Assembly: GCF_033118175.1 (NCBI RefSeq)
Contig: NC_083697.1
Coordinates: forward strand, 26,014,001 to 26,078,000
Source of the DNA: Dama dama
Taxonomy: Eukaryota; Chordata; Mammalia; Artiodactyla; Cervidae
DNA length: 64,000 nucleotides
Reading direction: 5' to 3'
Under the pieces are notes generated by a model. That model made no database searches. It saw nothing but the letters and a program-made list of their open reading frames with translations, and was not told where the DNA came from. Of the stretch, positions 1-12,706 are shown piece after piece. Position numbers and translations under genes: made by a program. Each line of letters begins with the position of its first letter. The first letter of the stretch is position 1.

Positions 1-873
1 CTTGGATCAAGACGTTCCTACAGAGACAGCTTCTGTTGCCACCATCATCCCCAATAGGATCAAAGCCAGAGCCAAATACAAGTCCCACCCATATTTGGGG
101 GCCAGACAGAGGGGACTTCATGGAATGTAACCAACTGGCTTGACTTCAAATTCCTAGGGCCATTGTTTCAGGATTACAATCTATCTCTGGCAGTGGAATA
201 GTTTAATACCAAAGTATTCTCATTTTTGAATACTGAATTTTTTTAAACAGTCTATTTTAAACTAAACATTTAAAATATTAATTTAATATGCAACACTAAA
301 TATTAAAATGTTTATATTCATTGTTTAAAAAAACAGTGGTAAATCCTATTCAAGCAAAGAAATCATTTGATTATACAGTTGTCAATATTCTTTAGAAGAT
401 TTTGAAACTTGGCTTTTTTATTTTAGTTTGCAGGTATAATTAAAATAAAATCCTTTTTTGTCCATTACTTTGATTTTGTATTCTGTTTGAAGCATGTGTG
501 ATTTTTTTTATATCAAGTTTCCATGTCACTTTGTCACTGTATTGTTATTTTGTTTGCATTCCTTTTACATTAAACTTTTGTGTATTGAGTGGTTGTCATT
601 TTCAGCCAAAATTAAAAAACAAAAGTTTCATAGTGTTCTAACACTTGAGGCTATCTTAACTCCAACTTCAGTTTTAAATGAAAGACAAACAACATTTTTC
701 CAGAGGGGAAAGAAAATATATCTGTAATTGATTGGCCATTGGCACCTGGCATATACTATTTATTCCTTGGCCTTTATTTGCAGAGAGGGAAATGAAGTTG
801 GACAACTAAGTAGAATTTTTCAGTTTCTTTTCTAGAAAAAAAAATAACAGCACTGGTAAGTCAGTACTATTCC
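1..873. other. Unique intergenic sequence
   Basis: This is AT-rich sequence downstream of GSTCD. I see no gene or repeat that I can name. The short frame at 494-727 is low-complexity and hydrophobic and has no family signature. Confidence 0.5.
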
Positions 874-1003
874 TGGTTCTCAGATGAAGAACTTGAGACT
901 TTGAGAGGTTAAGTAACTCACCTAGGGTCACATAGCTAGTAAGTGACAGAGTCTGGTTGCTAATTCAAGTGTGTCTGATTCTGAAATCCATGCTCTGTAG
1001 CAC
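874..1003 (-). repeat. MIR SINE fragment
   Basis: The reverse complement of the MIR core is readable: CAGATGAAGAACTTGAGAC, then gaggttaagtaactc and the cacatagctagtaagtgaca segment, ending in the ccatgctctgtagcacc box. It is diverged, as expected of an ancient mammal-wide SINE. Confidence 0.85.
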
Positions 1004-2397
1004 CTTGTGGCCTCATGACCCCACAATTGTAGATCTATAGGTATTCCTAGGTCAGAGAACATGTATGTTTGAATTAGTTACAGCTCGCTTCAGTGTAAAA
1101 GCTCTATGTTAAGTGTTATGTGTATGTAGAAGCAGGCTGGGGCCGTAGGAAGGTGATTATTTCAGTCCATCAGTACAAAACTACACACACTGTAACCTTA
1201 TGACAATGCACTTTCTCTTGTAAAAGAGGAGAAATAGCTGATAATATAATGGCAAGAGAGCCCTGTGCAGTAAACTCTCATTAGGTTTGAATTATTATAG
1301 CTAGAGGTAGACCCACAGACGTTGTACTGTAATTATATGAAAGGAGCACCATGAAGGCTATTTCTCCCCCCACCGCCGCGCCCCCCACTCTCAATTCATT
1401 CTCAGAACACACCCCAACACCCGGTTCCCAGGACTCAGACTGCACAGTGATCACGTCATTGCCAACCCAGGACTCACCATTACAGCGGCAGAGGCCACCT
1501 ACCTTCCCTCACCTCTAGTTTAACCCACTGTTCCTAACCCCCCACCCTGGTCCTCTGGCCCCACTTCTCCAGACACATTTGCATAACCCTCATAGGCTAC
1601 CTGGCAACCTGGAAAATACTGCAGGATCATCTGGGAGCTGCATCGGGGACCCAGCGGCACCTCTCACATCCCAGTCTCCTTACCCCCACCCAGCGGGGCC
1701 TGGGCTCCCTTGGACCCGATGTCCTAGACCTCTGCCTCTGGTTTGCACATCCTAGGTTATTCTACTCTCAGTGTTCCAAGATTAATGGTTATTACAGTTT
1801 GTAAAAGGAACATTCTTTTTTACTGGGGGATTCTGAAGATCTTCTTACTAGGAAAAGATCTCAAAGCCATTTATACTCTACTTGACTGGGTAAAGACCGA
1901 GAACTCAGAAGACATCACAGCATCTTCTGTAAGTTTAAAGAGTCATGGATGGGACTAGTTAAAATCAGGACATTCCTTTGGCCTCTAAACCAAGATGTAA
2001 CATCTAAGTGGCCACTGAAGTGGTGTATCAGACCCAAGAGGCTGCTGCCAGGAAATGCCTTATCCAAGCACCACCTGCAAAGGAGTCTGAGCTGGGGACT
2101 CAGGTTTCCTCCTGATCGCCCCTCAGAACCTCCTTTAGGTTCTCTGTTACAGGCTTCCTTTTAAGAGAAAGAGCCATGCATGTCTGCTTTTGTTAGATGA
2201 TAAAAAGTAGCTGTAACTGCGACAGATGTAGAGGCTGCAAGTGGAAACACTTTAAATAATTATTTTCCTTCAGTGGTGAGAAAAATACTTTAAGGTAATA
2301 ATATAACATTTTATATCTGTGATTTTAAGTAGTGAGGATAACTAACAATATAAATAAATAATAGATTTATGGTTATTTCGTCTATATCTCTACAAGT
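1004..2397. other. Unique intergenic sequence with a GC-rich block
   Basis: No gene is supported. Positions 1366-1745 are conspicuously C-rich against AT-rich surroundings and contain a CRE/ATF-like TGACGTGA (minus strand, near 1455). I cannot assign the block to a repeat family or promoter. Confidence 0.4.
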
Positions 2398-2410
2398 TTA
2401 TATGCACCAA

Positions 2411-2724
2411 AGTGAAAGTGAAGGTCACTCAGTTGTGTCGACTTTTTCCAACCCCATGGACTGTAGCCTGCCAGGCTCTTCTGTCCATGGTTACTGGAGT
2501 GGGTAGCTGTTCCCTTCTCCAAGGGATCTTCCCAACCCAGGGATCAAACCCAGGTCTCCAACATTGAAGGAGGATTCTTTACCATCTGAGCCATCAGGGA
2601 AGCCCAAGAATACTGGAGTGGGTAGCCTATCCCTTCTCCAACGATTCTTTCTGACCCAGGAATTGAACTGGTGTCTCCGGTATTGCAGATGAATTCTTTA
2701 CCAGCTGAGCTACCAGGGAAGCCC
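2411..2724 (-). mobile_element. Bov-tA SINE, dimeric form
   Basis: This is a minus-strand tRNA-derived ruminant SINE. It has two units, each ending in the tRNA-like head (gagccatcagggaagccc and gagctaccagggaagccc). It is flanked by a near-perfect target-site duplication, TTATATGCACcAA at 2398-2410 and TTATATGCACAA at 2725-2736. Confidence 0.9.
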
Positions 2725-2736
2725 TTATATGCACAA

Positions 2737-4726
2737 GTGGGACAAAAAAAAAAAATTGGGAAAAGGAATATCTCATGGAAAAATGTGGATCCCATCATTT
2801 GTTATTAAATGATTGCTTTTTGAATCTCTCCATCCGTTCAAATGTTTGCTTCTATCTCTCAGTAAATCTTAGGTAGGGAATAATACGATGACAAATAATA
2901 ATTATTATGACAGCTATATGTAAGTGAGTTGGAGAATGAAGATCTGGAAAGGCAGATATTGTAGTTATAAAAGAGTACAGGGAATTGAAAAAGCAGTGAG
3001 GGTTTCAAGAACTTTAACCACGAAACCCTCAACAAGTCTTGATGACGGACCAGGCATAGAGTATGGCATTATAAATAATGAAGTGAATGTGATCCTGAAT
3101 TTGAGGCCTGTTCTTTGGGTAGGATCACAGTAGTGGCAATGTTAAGACTGGCCTGGATCTAATTGTCCTGATCCTGATTCTTCACCCTGAATCCATCTCA
3201 GTAAAGACTGCAGATGAGGACAGGACGTCAGCTTTCAAGATGCAGTAGTTTGTCATTTTCTCCAGGTGGCAAAACCAACTTCTGCTCAATTCCTACACCT
3301 TCACTTCAGGGAGAGAAGAAGCCTGAGATGTGAGAGCTCTGAGGAGAAATGGGAAGAAAATAAGGGATTCCCTGGCAAGCCCTGTCCCCAGGAATCCTGC
3401 ACAAGCACACGCCAAAGGAGGTTATAACCCCTCTCATAGGCTGACAGTTGTTAAATTTGACATTAAGGTCAATTAGATTGTACAAAGATAAAGGTCCTTT
3501 CTTGCAGAAACTCCACTGAGCCCTTGAGCTCATGTTGCTTTATGCTTCAGCCCTTCTTCCTCATCCTGGTCTATCTGGTATATATAGACCAGATATATCT
3601 ACTTGGTATAAATATCTCCTGACTTAGCCCAAGCTATTGGGAACAATTCATTCTCACTCTGTTACTTAGGAAAAAACTGTGGGTAGGAAGTAAATCCCAG
3701 TAGACACAGTAAACGACTCCCCTCCAAACTCATGCTAGCGAGACTCATACTTACACTTACATTCTTTGGGAGACACACAAACACTCACAGATAGTTTGGA
3801 AAGAAGGAGAATTTGATGTTAAAATTCAGAATTAGCTAACTGTTCAAATATTCCAAGGGATGGCTTATATGTATATTGGTGAAAGAATGCCCAGATATAA
3901 ATTGTGAGCTAATGAGTTATGGTACTATTTAAAACATTATGGCTCTCAGTTTTCTCCAAATTAATACAGCAGATATTCAGAAATGCAATTTTAAAAAGAT
4001 TAGATGAGTTGCACTATAGTTTTGAAAATAGTGTCCATACATGGTAAAATAAGTAATTAAAGAAGCACAATACAATACACAATTAAAATAAGACACTGGT
4101 CTCCTTTCCTGCCCCTTTAGTCCTACTCCCCAGAACTAACTGTATCAGTCATGAATGCTTTCTCAGAAAGCAACAGGAACCCCTAACAATGGTGGCTGTT
4201 ATTGATTTACATGAAATTCAGGGGTAGATGGTATCAGGTTTGGTTCTGTAGTTTGCCACATAATCAAGAAGCCACGCTTGATTCACAGTGTACCAGAAGT
4301 GTCTCACCCTGTAGTCAGAAGGAGGCTCGTACAGCTCTAGGCACTGCATTATCAACTGGAAGATTGCTATGCAGGAAGGAGTAGGCTAGAAGCAAAAAGA
4401 GCTTTCTTCTCATGCACAGCCTCATTTTCTGAGGAGGGAAATCCTCCCAGAAACCTTAGCAGACTTCCTCTCATCTCTCATTCCCAAACAAGAACTGGCC
4501 CCTATCCTGAGACCCACCACGGGCAGAAGAGAATGAGACCCATGACTGATTTAGGTCCATTGTAACTCCTCCCCTGGGTTGGCACGTGGCTGCCTCAACA
4601 AAATCAGTGTTCTGTTGGCAAGACAGAAAGGCAATGAATTGGGCAGGCCATCAGTGATGACCACAATAAAAGTGATCAACTGGGTTTTAACATCTGCCCA
4701 GAAATTTGGTATATTATGTATTTAAG
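2737..4726. other. Unique intergenic sequence
   Basis: No gene or confidently named repeat. A 9-bp inverted repeat (CTGGTCTAT/ATAGACCAG) lies at 3566-3592. The 4140-4600 part has a slight resemblance to old MER-type sequence that I cannot confirm. Confidence 0.4.
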
Positions 4727-4930
4727 CTTCCCTGGTAGCTCAGTTGGTAAAGAGTCTGCCTGCAGTGCAAGAGACCTGGTTTGATCCCTGGGTCGGGAAG
4801 GTCCCCTGGAGAAGGAAATGGCAAACCACTTCAGTATCCTTGCCTAGAAAATCCCATGGATAGAGAAGCCTGGTGGGCTGCAGTCCATGGGATCGCAGTG
4901 AGTCGGGCACGACTGAGTGAGTAACACACT
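4727..4930 (+). mobile_element. Bov-tA SINE
   Basis: It begins gcttccctggtagctcag (tRNA-derived head with a degenerate B-box, ggtttgatccctggg) and ends in the Bov-A tail cgggcacgactgagtgagta. The flanks tattatgtattt and tactatgtaatg look like a worn target-site duplication. Confidence 0.88.
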
Positions 4931-5101
4931 GTAAATACTATGTAATGTATCATTATATGGGTATGCCATATACATGGTCACATACATGTTTATGTGTATA
5001 CACAAGAATATCCACACATGATACTTGCCTAAGTATCTTACATTCTTAGATAAATGAAGTGCTCTAAGCATCGTGCTTTGCATACAACTAGTACATGGTT
5101 G

Positions 5102-5302
5102 GCTTTCCTGGTGGCTCAGATGAAAAACAGTCTGCCCTCAATGCAGATGGGTTTGATCCTTGGGGTGGGAAGATATCCTGGAGAAGGAAATGGCAACCCA
5201 CTCCAGTACTCTTGCCTGGAGAATCCCACGGACAGGGGAGCCTGGTGGGTTACAGTCCATAGGGTTGCAAAGAGTCAGACATGATTGAAGCAACTCAGCA
5301 TG
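5102..5302 (+). mobile_element. Bov-tA SINE
   Basis: A complete head-to-tail copy from gctttcctggtggctcag to the gagtcagacatgattgaag tail. GCATACA occurs on both sides and may be a target-site duplication. Confidence 0.88.
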
Positions 5303-5697
5303 CATACATACACTTTTAAAAAAGAATGTGGATCATTTTCTACCAAACGCTAAACTTTATTTTACTAGTACTTTAAACATTTATGCCAGTGCCTTTATTT
5401 TGGGCTGTTGAATATTCTTGAGGATATTAGCTACATAGCTCCTTTTAAGAGAGAGAAGAATTACTGTGGTCAGCAGTAAATTCCGTTTAAACATAGTGAA
5501 ATAATTTTGTGAATAACAGCTAGGTGACTGAATGTTTACTTTCTGATGACTATCTAGCCACAAATATTTTCTAATCATGTTAATATGCAGGCAGAAGTAA
5601 GAAGTTAGATATTCAACATTTTTTGGTGTATTTGCATAAAATATTGTGTTAGCAAATGAATTTTACATTATTGACAGGCTTTTTTGCCTTTTCATAC
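5303..5697. other. Unique intergenic sequence
   Basis: AT-rich, no recognisable gene or repeat. Confidence 0.4.
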
Positions 5698-5960
5698 TGT
5701 TCATGCTGATGCTGAAACTTCAATACTTTGGCTACCTGATGCAGAGAACTGACTCATTGGAAAAGACCCTGATGCTGGGAAAGATTGAAGGCAGGAGGAG
5801 AAGGGGACAACAGAGGATGAGATGGTTGGATGGCATCGCCGACTCTATGGACATGAGTTTGAGTAAGATCCGGGAACTGGTGATGGACAGGGAAGCCTGG
5901 TGTGCTGCAATCCATGGGTCGCAAAGAGTTGGACATGACTGAACAACTGAACTGAACTGA
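5698..5960 (+). mobile_element. BovB LINE 3' end
   Basis: This piece covers only the end of the BovB ORF and the 3' tail. It runs from the tgatgctgaaacttcaatac segment to the typical ending gaacaactgaactgaactga. A short direct repeat, CAGGCTTTTTTGC at 5675 and CAGGCTTTTTGC at 5966, brackets it, which suits a 5'-truncated retrotransposition. Confidence 0.9.
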
Positions 5961-6081
5961 GCTTGCAGGCTTTTTGCAAGAAAAAATAACTTCTCTACTA
6001 TTTGCCTAATTTATGCTGCACAGAGAACATGAGAGTTGTCTGAGAAATTCTTATTGGAAAAAAAAGGCATTATAGATAATT

Positions 6082-6282
6082 TGTCTGTGTGCTAAGTCAC
6101 TTCGGTCGTGTCTGACTCTTTGAGTAGCCCTCCAGGCTCCTCTGTACATGAGATTCTCCAGGCAAGAATACTGGAGTGGGCTGCCGTTCCCTTCTCCAGG
6201 GGATCTTCTCAACCCAGGGCTCGAACTCATGTCTCCTAGGTCTCCTGTGTTGGTAGGTGGGTTCTTTACCACTACTGCTACC
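6082..6282 (-). mobile_element. Bov-tA SINE
   Basis: A minus-strand copy with tail gctaagtcacttcggtcgtg and head gttctttaccactactgcta. Target-site duplication: ATAGATAATTT at 6071-6081 and ATAGATACTTT at 6283-6293. Confidence 0.88.
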
Positions 6283-6529
6283 ATAGATACTTTAAGTAAA
6301 AGCAAAACATTTTCTTCAAGTATTTGACATAATTGGATGCAAATCCGTGGGAGAAAAGGAGCAGAGGAGGGCAGTCTCCTTAGTTATCTCTGAAACAGTG
6401 TCCTGACCGAGTCTCAGGTAGATGAGTACTGTAATGAGTCTGGCTTCAAGTTGTCTTTCCGTTGACCTCTTATAGTCCTTAAGACTAAGATGTAAAATGG
6501 CTTGTATTTAAGGTAAAAACTCTATCTTT

Positions 6530-7525
6530 CAATCCAAAATATATAAATAGCTCATGCAACTCAATATATATAAAAAAAAAAAAACTCAATCAAAAAATAG
6601 GCAGAAGACCTAAGTAGCTATATTTTCCAAAGAAGACTTACAGATAGCTAACAGGCACATGAAAAGATGCTCAACACCACTAATTATTAGAGAAATGAAC
6701 ATCAAAACTACAATGAGGTGCCACCTCATACCAATCAGAGTGGGCTATCAACAAAAAACACCCAAAAAACCAAAAACCACAAATAACAAATGCTGAAGAG
6801 GATATGGAGGAAAAGGAACTATTGTACTCTGTTGGTGGGTAGGCATATAAATTGGTGTATCCACCATGGAAAAACAGTATCGAGTTCCCTCAAAAAACTA
6901 AAAATCGAACCCACAACTAAAATATGACCCACAATTCCACTTCTGAGTATGTATGCAGAAAAAAATGAAAACACTAATTCAAAAAGATACATGTACCCCC
7001 GTGTTCACAGGAGCACTGTTTACAATAGCCAAGCTATGGAAGCGAACCAGTTGCCCACCAACAGAAGAACTGATAAAGAAGATGTGGTACATACATATAT
7101 ACAGTGGAATATGGCTCAGTCATTAAAAAGAATGAAACTCTGCCATTTGCAGCAACATAGATGGACTCTGATATTATGCTTAGTGAATAAGTTAGAAGAA
7201 GACAAATACTGTATGATATCACTAATATGTAGAATCAAAAAAATAATACAAATGAATGTATATGGAATGTGCATGGACTCACAGATATGGAAAACAAATG
7301 AGTGGTTACCACTGGGGAGAGGAGTAATTTAGGGGTATAGAATTAAGAGATACAAACTACTATGTATAAAATAGATAAGCAACAAGGCTGTACTGACTAG
7401 AACAAGGAATTATAGCTATTGTAATAACTTTTAATGGAGTATAATCACTAAAAACACTAAATCACTAAACTGCACACCTAAAATTAATATAATATAGTAA
7501 ATCAACTATAATTAAAAAAAAATCT
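6530..7525 (+). mobile_element. Old L1 LINE, 3' end
   Basis: The end of ORF2 and the 3' UTR of an L1. Readable parts are the agatgctcaacaccactaat segment, the caatgaggtgccacctcata segment, and the 3' region with ggaatatggctcagtcatta. It ends in an A-rich tail near 7515. It carries many stops and frameshifts and cannot make protein. Confidence 0.85.
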
Positions 7526-7767
7526 TTAGCCATGTTGGCATTTTAACACACCACACACACACAGAAAAACTGTATCTTTTAGTCTCCCTTTCTCCTTGTT
7601 TCCGTCATTTGTCCTAAAATAGATTGCTAAGTATGAAAATATGATTATACATAAGTTATTTAATGTCTAAGACTTCATGTTTTTCTACTTACAAAGCAAG
7701 TGTGTTGAATTAAATAACGGCTAAAATCTCCAGGTCTAAAATTCCAAGTTAAAATCAGTGATTCGAG
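7526..7767. other. Unique sequence with short CA repeat
   Basis: A short (CA)n run lies at about 7548-7562. Nothing else is recognised. Confidence 0.4.
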
Positions 7768-8025
7768 AAGTTATTGGTCATCAGAATCAACTGGAGCCCT
7801 TATAAAAATACAGGTTCTTGGATCAACCTTCAGACATTCTGATTTATTTATTCATCAAATGATTATGGCAGGCCATAATGTATGTAATGCATTACATTCT
7901 GGAAACACAGTGATGAATGTAACAGATATAGTCCCACCTTGCTCCAGTCTCTATAGGAGAAATGAGACCGAGACCAGTAATCTGTGTTTTAAAAATGCTC
8001 TCCAGGCAATTCTGACAACTGGACA
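7768..8025 (+). repeat. MER5-like hAT fragment split by an L2-like segment
   Basis: The flanks 7768-7845 and 7966-8025 read like one MER5-type element (catcagaatcaactggagcc, attctga, then taatctgtgttttaaaaatg and ctccaggcaattctgac). The middle 7846-7965 reads like a reversed L2 3' end (attcatcaaatgattatggc, acacagtgatgaatgtaaca). Confidence 0.55.
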
Positions 8026-8921
8026 GTTTAGAAGAGCAATGTTTCAGACCAAATGCAAACAGGAGACATTTCTGGGGGACTGTTCTAATTTTATTTGGGA
8101 TGAACTCAGATTTACACTCTAGAAAGACTTCTATATGAAAAAATCTTTAGCTTCTCCAAAGTGTGTGTATCTTAGATTGAAACATAAATGTTGTAGTTAC
8201 AGGATGCTAGTATGGGTGAGATTTTAGCAAATTAACATTGCTAATTCATACACTAACTACAGACACCTGCACAAGTTAAATAAATAATATTTGATTTGAA
8301 ATATTGAGAGTTAAAGCTCAGATGCTTATGCAAATAAATGAATTATTCATTTTGAATTCTATTACTGACTTTGATTTGATCTTTGAAGAACTTTAAAGCC
8401 TTACCTACTTGAATGTCCAACAGTTTGAAATTTGTTTAACTGTTTGACTTAATGACCAATGAATGTTGAGATTTACAAGTAGACAATTTATGCTTGCTCT
8501 AATCGTATGACTCTAAATGCCAGACTTAGAATTTACCAAAAATGAAATTAATGAAAGAATCCCTGTTTCTGTGCCACTAAATTATAAAACAATTTGACCT
8601 AATTCCCGGAAGTCAGGTAATTCTAGGAGGCCATAAGGATAAATGTTAAAAAGGAGCAATGAATAGTCAACCTTCAATTGTTTCATTTTTAAGTTAGTCA
8701 GACTCTTTATCACAAGTTTTCTTCCCCCATCAACATCTGCATTCCAATATGGCCATTAAAAAAGAAAAAGATACCATTTAAAGCAGTCCATGTCTACTCA
8801 TTGTGGTTTTTTTGTATCAATCAGGATTCCAGCAGGTGGTTCAAAGGAAGAGGTTTTCCTGCAGGGATCACAAGCAGGTGAGGGCTGGGGGAAGGGAATA
8901 AGGAAGGGATGTGAAAAGACA
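8026..8921. other. Unique intergenic sequence
   Basis: No gene, repeat or site I can support in about 0.9 kb. Confidence 0.4.
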
Positions 8922-9345
8922 GTTCAGTTCAGTCGCTCAGTCCTGTCCGACTCTTTGCTACCCCATGGACTGCAGCACACCAGGCTTCCTTGTTCATCAC
9001 CAACTCCCAGAGCTTACTCAAACTCATGTCCATAGAGTCAGTGATGCCATCCAACCATCTCATTGTCTGTCATCCCCTTCTCCTCCTGCCTTCAATCTTT
9101 CCTAGCATCAGGGTCTTTTCCAAGGAGTCAGTTCTTTGCATCAGGTAGCCGAAGTATTGGAGTTTCAGCTTCAGCACCAGCTCTTCCAATGAATATTCAG
9201 GACTGATTTCCTTTAGGATGGACTGGTTGGATCTCCTTGCAGTCCAAGGGACTCTCAAGAGTCTCCTCCAACACCACAGTTCAAAAGCATCAATTCTTCA
9301 GTGCTTAGCTTTCTTTATAGTCCAACTTTCACATCCAAGGAGGTG
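8922..9345 (-). mobile_element. BovB LINE 3' end, minus strand
   Basis: Reads on the top strand as the complement of the BovB tail (cagttcagttcagtcgctca) and continues through the end of the RT-type ORF to tagtccaactttcacatcca. It is 5' truncated and carries no RT motifs. Confidence 0.92.
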
Positions 9346-10714
9346 GTTAGTGTGGAGGAAATAAGGAAAACCCCCAGACTCTTTAAGAAGACGGTTTATA
9401 GTGGGTGTTTACAACTCTGCGGCACGCTTCATGTATAGACTATTTACTTTGTGGATCCGGGACTATCTTCAAATCTAAATTCTGTTTTTGGTTCCAAACA
9501 ACTTTTTATTTTCTGTTTTTACTAAACTCTACCTGCAAGAATTACATGTTTTTGTGCTGCCTCCTCTTCTCATTCGTTATTACATTATTAGTAGTAAATT
9601 GTAATCAAAGAGCCAAATCTAATACAAAAAAGATATTTTGGATTAAGTGTAAATCGCTCCATTAATTTAGGAAGGATAATCCAGAATTTTATTTTGGTGA
9701 TTAAAATAATAGGATTAAATCATAATTCAGCTTATGCGTACATTCCCTCTTATTACGGGGAGTTGGCTGCGTGGTTACAGAACCTCCATCATTAGCGTGG
9801 GTGTGGGCCTGAGTCAACACTCACACAAAAGCCTGTCTCCTTGAATGCCTGGGTAATTGAAAATGCCAAGACACATTTTATAAATTCAACAAGGAAAAGA
9901 GTAATCATCGTTAATGTTGCTGAAAACCTGGAAGAAAAATTGGCTTTGATAGGCTGCAAGATGAAACGACAGCAGCTCAAATGTCATTGCCTAGAGGAGG
10001 ACAACCAGAGTTAGGCTAGCTGCCACTCATGTGACTTCACAAAAGGTTACCCAGAAGGGATGGCACCCACTGCAGGAAGCAGAAATGTCATTGTCAGGAC
10101 CTGACGTTCTTGGAGTGCAGTGATATAAAAAACCAAAGGCAATCTGATACAGAATTTGATAGACTGCACACCATACAAAACCACCTATACATCCGGAAAG
10201 CAAGAATACCTTTCCCAAGAAAACACTTAAACAAAAAAGAGCACTGGAACACTAGTATCAAAAAGAAAGATGCTAGTTACTAGTTTTAAAGGCAAAATTT
10301 CCAAATTCTTTTTCTCATGTGTAAAAGTCACCAAAGGTAGAAGGCAGAGGGTGGGCAGTAGGAAAGCCCATTCAATTCCATTCTATGTGCAAGTTTAAAA
10401 TTTAAGGTAGATTTTGGCCATATGTAGATTTACAATTATTTTCAAGTAACCTTAGCAGACTTGATCTCACAATTATTTCATTGTGAAATAATTACATTGT
10501 GAAAAGTTTAAGGCTTGATTCTGTTTGCAGCAAATATGTTTCCCATTTTTTTTTAAAACAATACTTCCCTCCTTTACTCCCTTCCAGGAACTCAATGGCT
10601 TCTCACTGCCAGTTGACTCACTGCCAATAAGACTGTCACATGATAATGTATTTAGAAATTAGTTTATGGTTTGGTTCTTTTTACCCAAATAGAGTCAATA
10701 GGTTCTCTTTACTA
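9346..10714. other. Unique intergenic sequence
   Basis: No recognised repeat. A plus-strand frame without ATG, 10035-10283 (82 codons), is open across unique sequence; I cannot match it to a family and do not call it a gene. Confidence 0.4.
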
Positions 10715-12706
10715 CAAATAGATTCAAGGGATTAGATCTGATAGATCGAGTGCCTGAAGAACTATGAATGGAGGTTCGTGACATTATACAGGACGTGGTG
10801 ATCAAAACCAGCCCGAAGAAAAAGAAATACAAAAAGGCAAAATAGTTGACTGAAGAGGCCTCACAAATAGCTGAGAAAAGAGAAGTGAAAGCTAAAAGAG
10901 AAAAAGGAAAGATATACCCATCTCAATGTAGAGTTCCAAAGAATAGCAAAGAGAGATAAGAAAGCCTTCTTTAGTGAACAATGCAAAGAAATAGAGGAAA
11001 ACAATAGAACGGGAAAGACTAGAGATCTCTTTAAGAAAATCAGATACCAAGGGAACATTTCATGCAAAGATGGGCATAATAAAGGACAGAAACAGTATGG
11101 ACCTAAAAGAAGAAGATATTAAGAAGAGGTGGAAAGAATACACAGAAGAATTGTACAAAAAAGATCTTCATGACCCAGATAACCACGATGGCTCTCATCT
11201 AGAGCCAGACATCCTGGAATGTGGAGTCAAGTGGGCCTCTGGAAGCATCGGAGGTATTGGAGGTGATGGAATTCCAATTGAGCTATTTCAAATTCTCAAA
11301 GACGATGCTGTGAAAGTGCTGCACTCAATATGTCAGCAAATCTGGAAAACTCAGCAGTGGCCACAGGACTGGAAAAGGTCCGTTTTCATTCCAATCCCAA
11401 AGAAGGGCAATGCCAAAGAATGTTAAAACTACCACAATTGCACTCATCTCACATGCTAGCAAAGCAATGCTCAAAATTCTCTAAGCCAGGCTTCAATAGT
11501 ACGTGAACCGAGAACTTCCAGATGTAAAAGGTGGATTTAGAAAAGGCAGAGGAACCAGAGATCAAATTGTCAGCATCTGTTGGATCATAGCAAAAGCAAG
11601 AGAATTCCAGAAAAACATCTACTTCTGCTTCATTGACTGCACCAAAGCCTTTGACTGTGCAGATCTCAACAAACTGTGGAAAACTCTTAAAAGAGATGGG
11701 AATACCAGACCACCTGACCTGCCTCCTGAGAAATCTGTATGCAGGTCAAGAAGCAACAGTTAGAACTGGACATGGAACAATTGACTGGTTCCAAATTGGG
11801 AAAGGAGTGTGTCAAGGCTGTATATTGTCATTCTGCTTATTTAACTTATATGCAGAGTACATCATGAGAAATGCTGGGCTGGATGAAGCACAAGCTGGAA
11901 TCAAGATTGCTGGGAGAAATATGAATAACCTCAGATATGCAGATGACATCACCCATATGGCAGAAAGCAAAGAGGAACTAAAGAGCCTCTTAATGAAGGT
12001 GAAAGAGAGTGAAAAAGTGGCTTAAAATTCAACATTCAAAAAACTAAGTTCATGGTATCCAGTCCCATCACTTCATGGCAAATAGGTGGGGAAACAAGGG
12101 AAACAGCAAGAGATTTTATTTTCTTAGGCTCCAAAATCACTGCAGATGATGACTGCAGCTACGAAATTAAAAGATGCTTGCTCCTTGGAAGAAAAGCCAT
12201 GACCAACCTAGACAGCATATTAAAAAGCAGAGACATTACTTTGTCCACAAAGGTCTGTCTAGTCAAAGGTATGGTTTCTCCAGTACTCATGTATGGATGT
12301 GAGAGTTGGACCATAAAGAAGGCTGAATGCCAAAGAATTTATTCTTTTGAACTGTGGTGTTGGAGAAGACTCTTGAGAGTCCCTCGGACTGCAAGGAGAT
12401 CAAACCAATCAATCCTAGAGTAAATCAATCCTGAATATTCATTAGAAGGACTGATGCTGAAACTGAAGCTCCAATACTTTGGCCACCTGATATGAAGAGC
12501 TGACTCACTTAGAAAAGACCCTGATGCTGGGAAAGATTGAAGCCAGGAGGAGAAGGGGACAATGGAGGACAAGATGGTTGGATGGCATCACTGACTCAAT
12601 GGACATGAGTTTGAGCAAGCTTCAGGAGATGGTAAAGGACAGGGAAACCTGGAGTGCTACAGTCCATGGGGTTGCAAAGAGTTGGACATGACTGAGTGAC
12701 TGAACA
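10715..12706 (+). mobile_element. BovB LINE, 5'-truncated, broken RT
   Basis: A 2.0-kb BovB (RTE-clade) copy that starts after the endonuclease domain (acaaatagattcaaggga) and runs to the 3' tail ending gactgagtgactgaac. The reverse-transcriptase region is split over frames at 11070-11426, 11503-11763, 11633-12025 and 12052-12423. RT motif A (FCFIDCTKAFD, about 11623) and motif C (RYADDI, about 11932) are still visible, but the frameshifts make it non-coding. The tract 11152-11340 is identical to 32219-32407. Confidence 0.95.

Noticed and set aside
9792..10218. Hydrophobic minus-strand frames resembling membrane segments
   Set aside because: T-rich reverse strands of A-rich DNA readily give hydrophobic frames; no start context, splice sites or family match.
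10035..10283. Possible secreted cysteine-rich peptide (CHC...EC pattern, endothelin-like spacing)
   Set aside because: No signal peptide, no start codon, no processing sites in the right place and no further sequence match; the pattern is likely chance.
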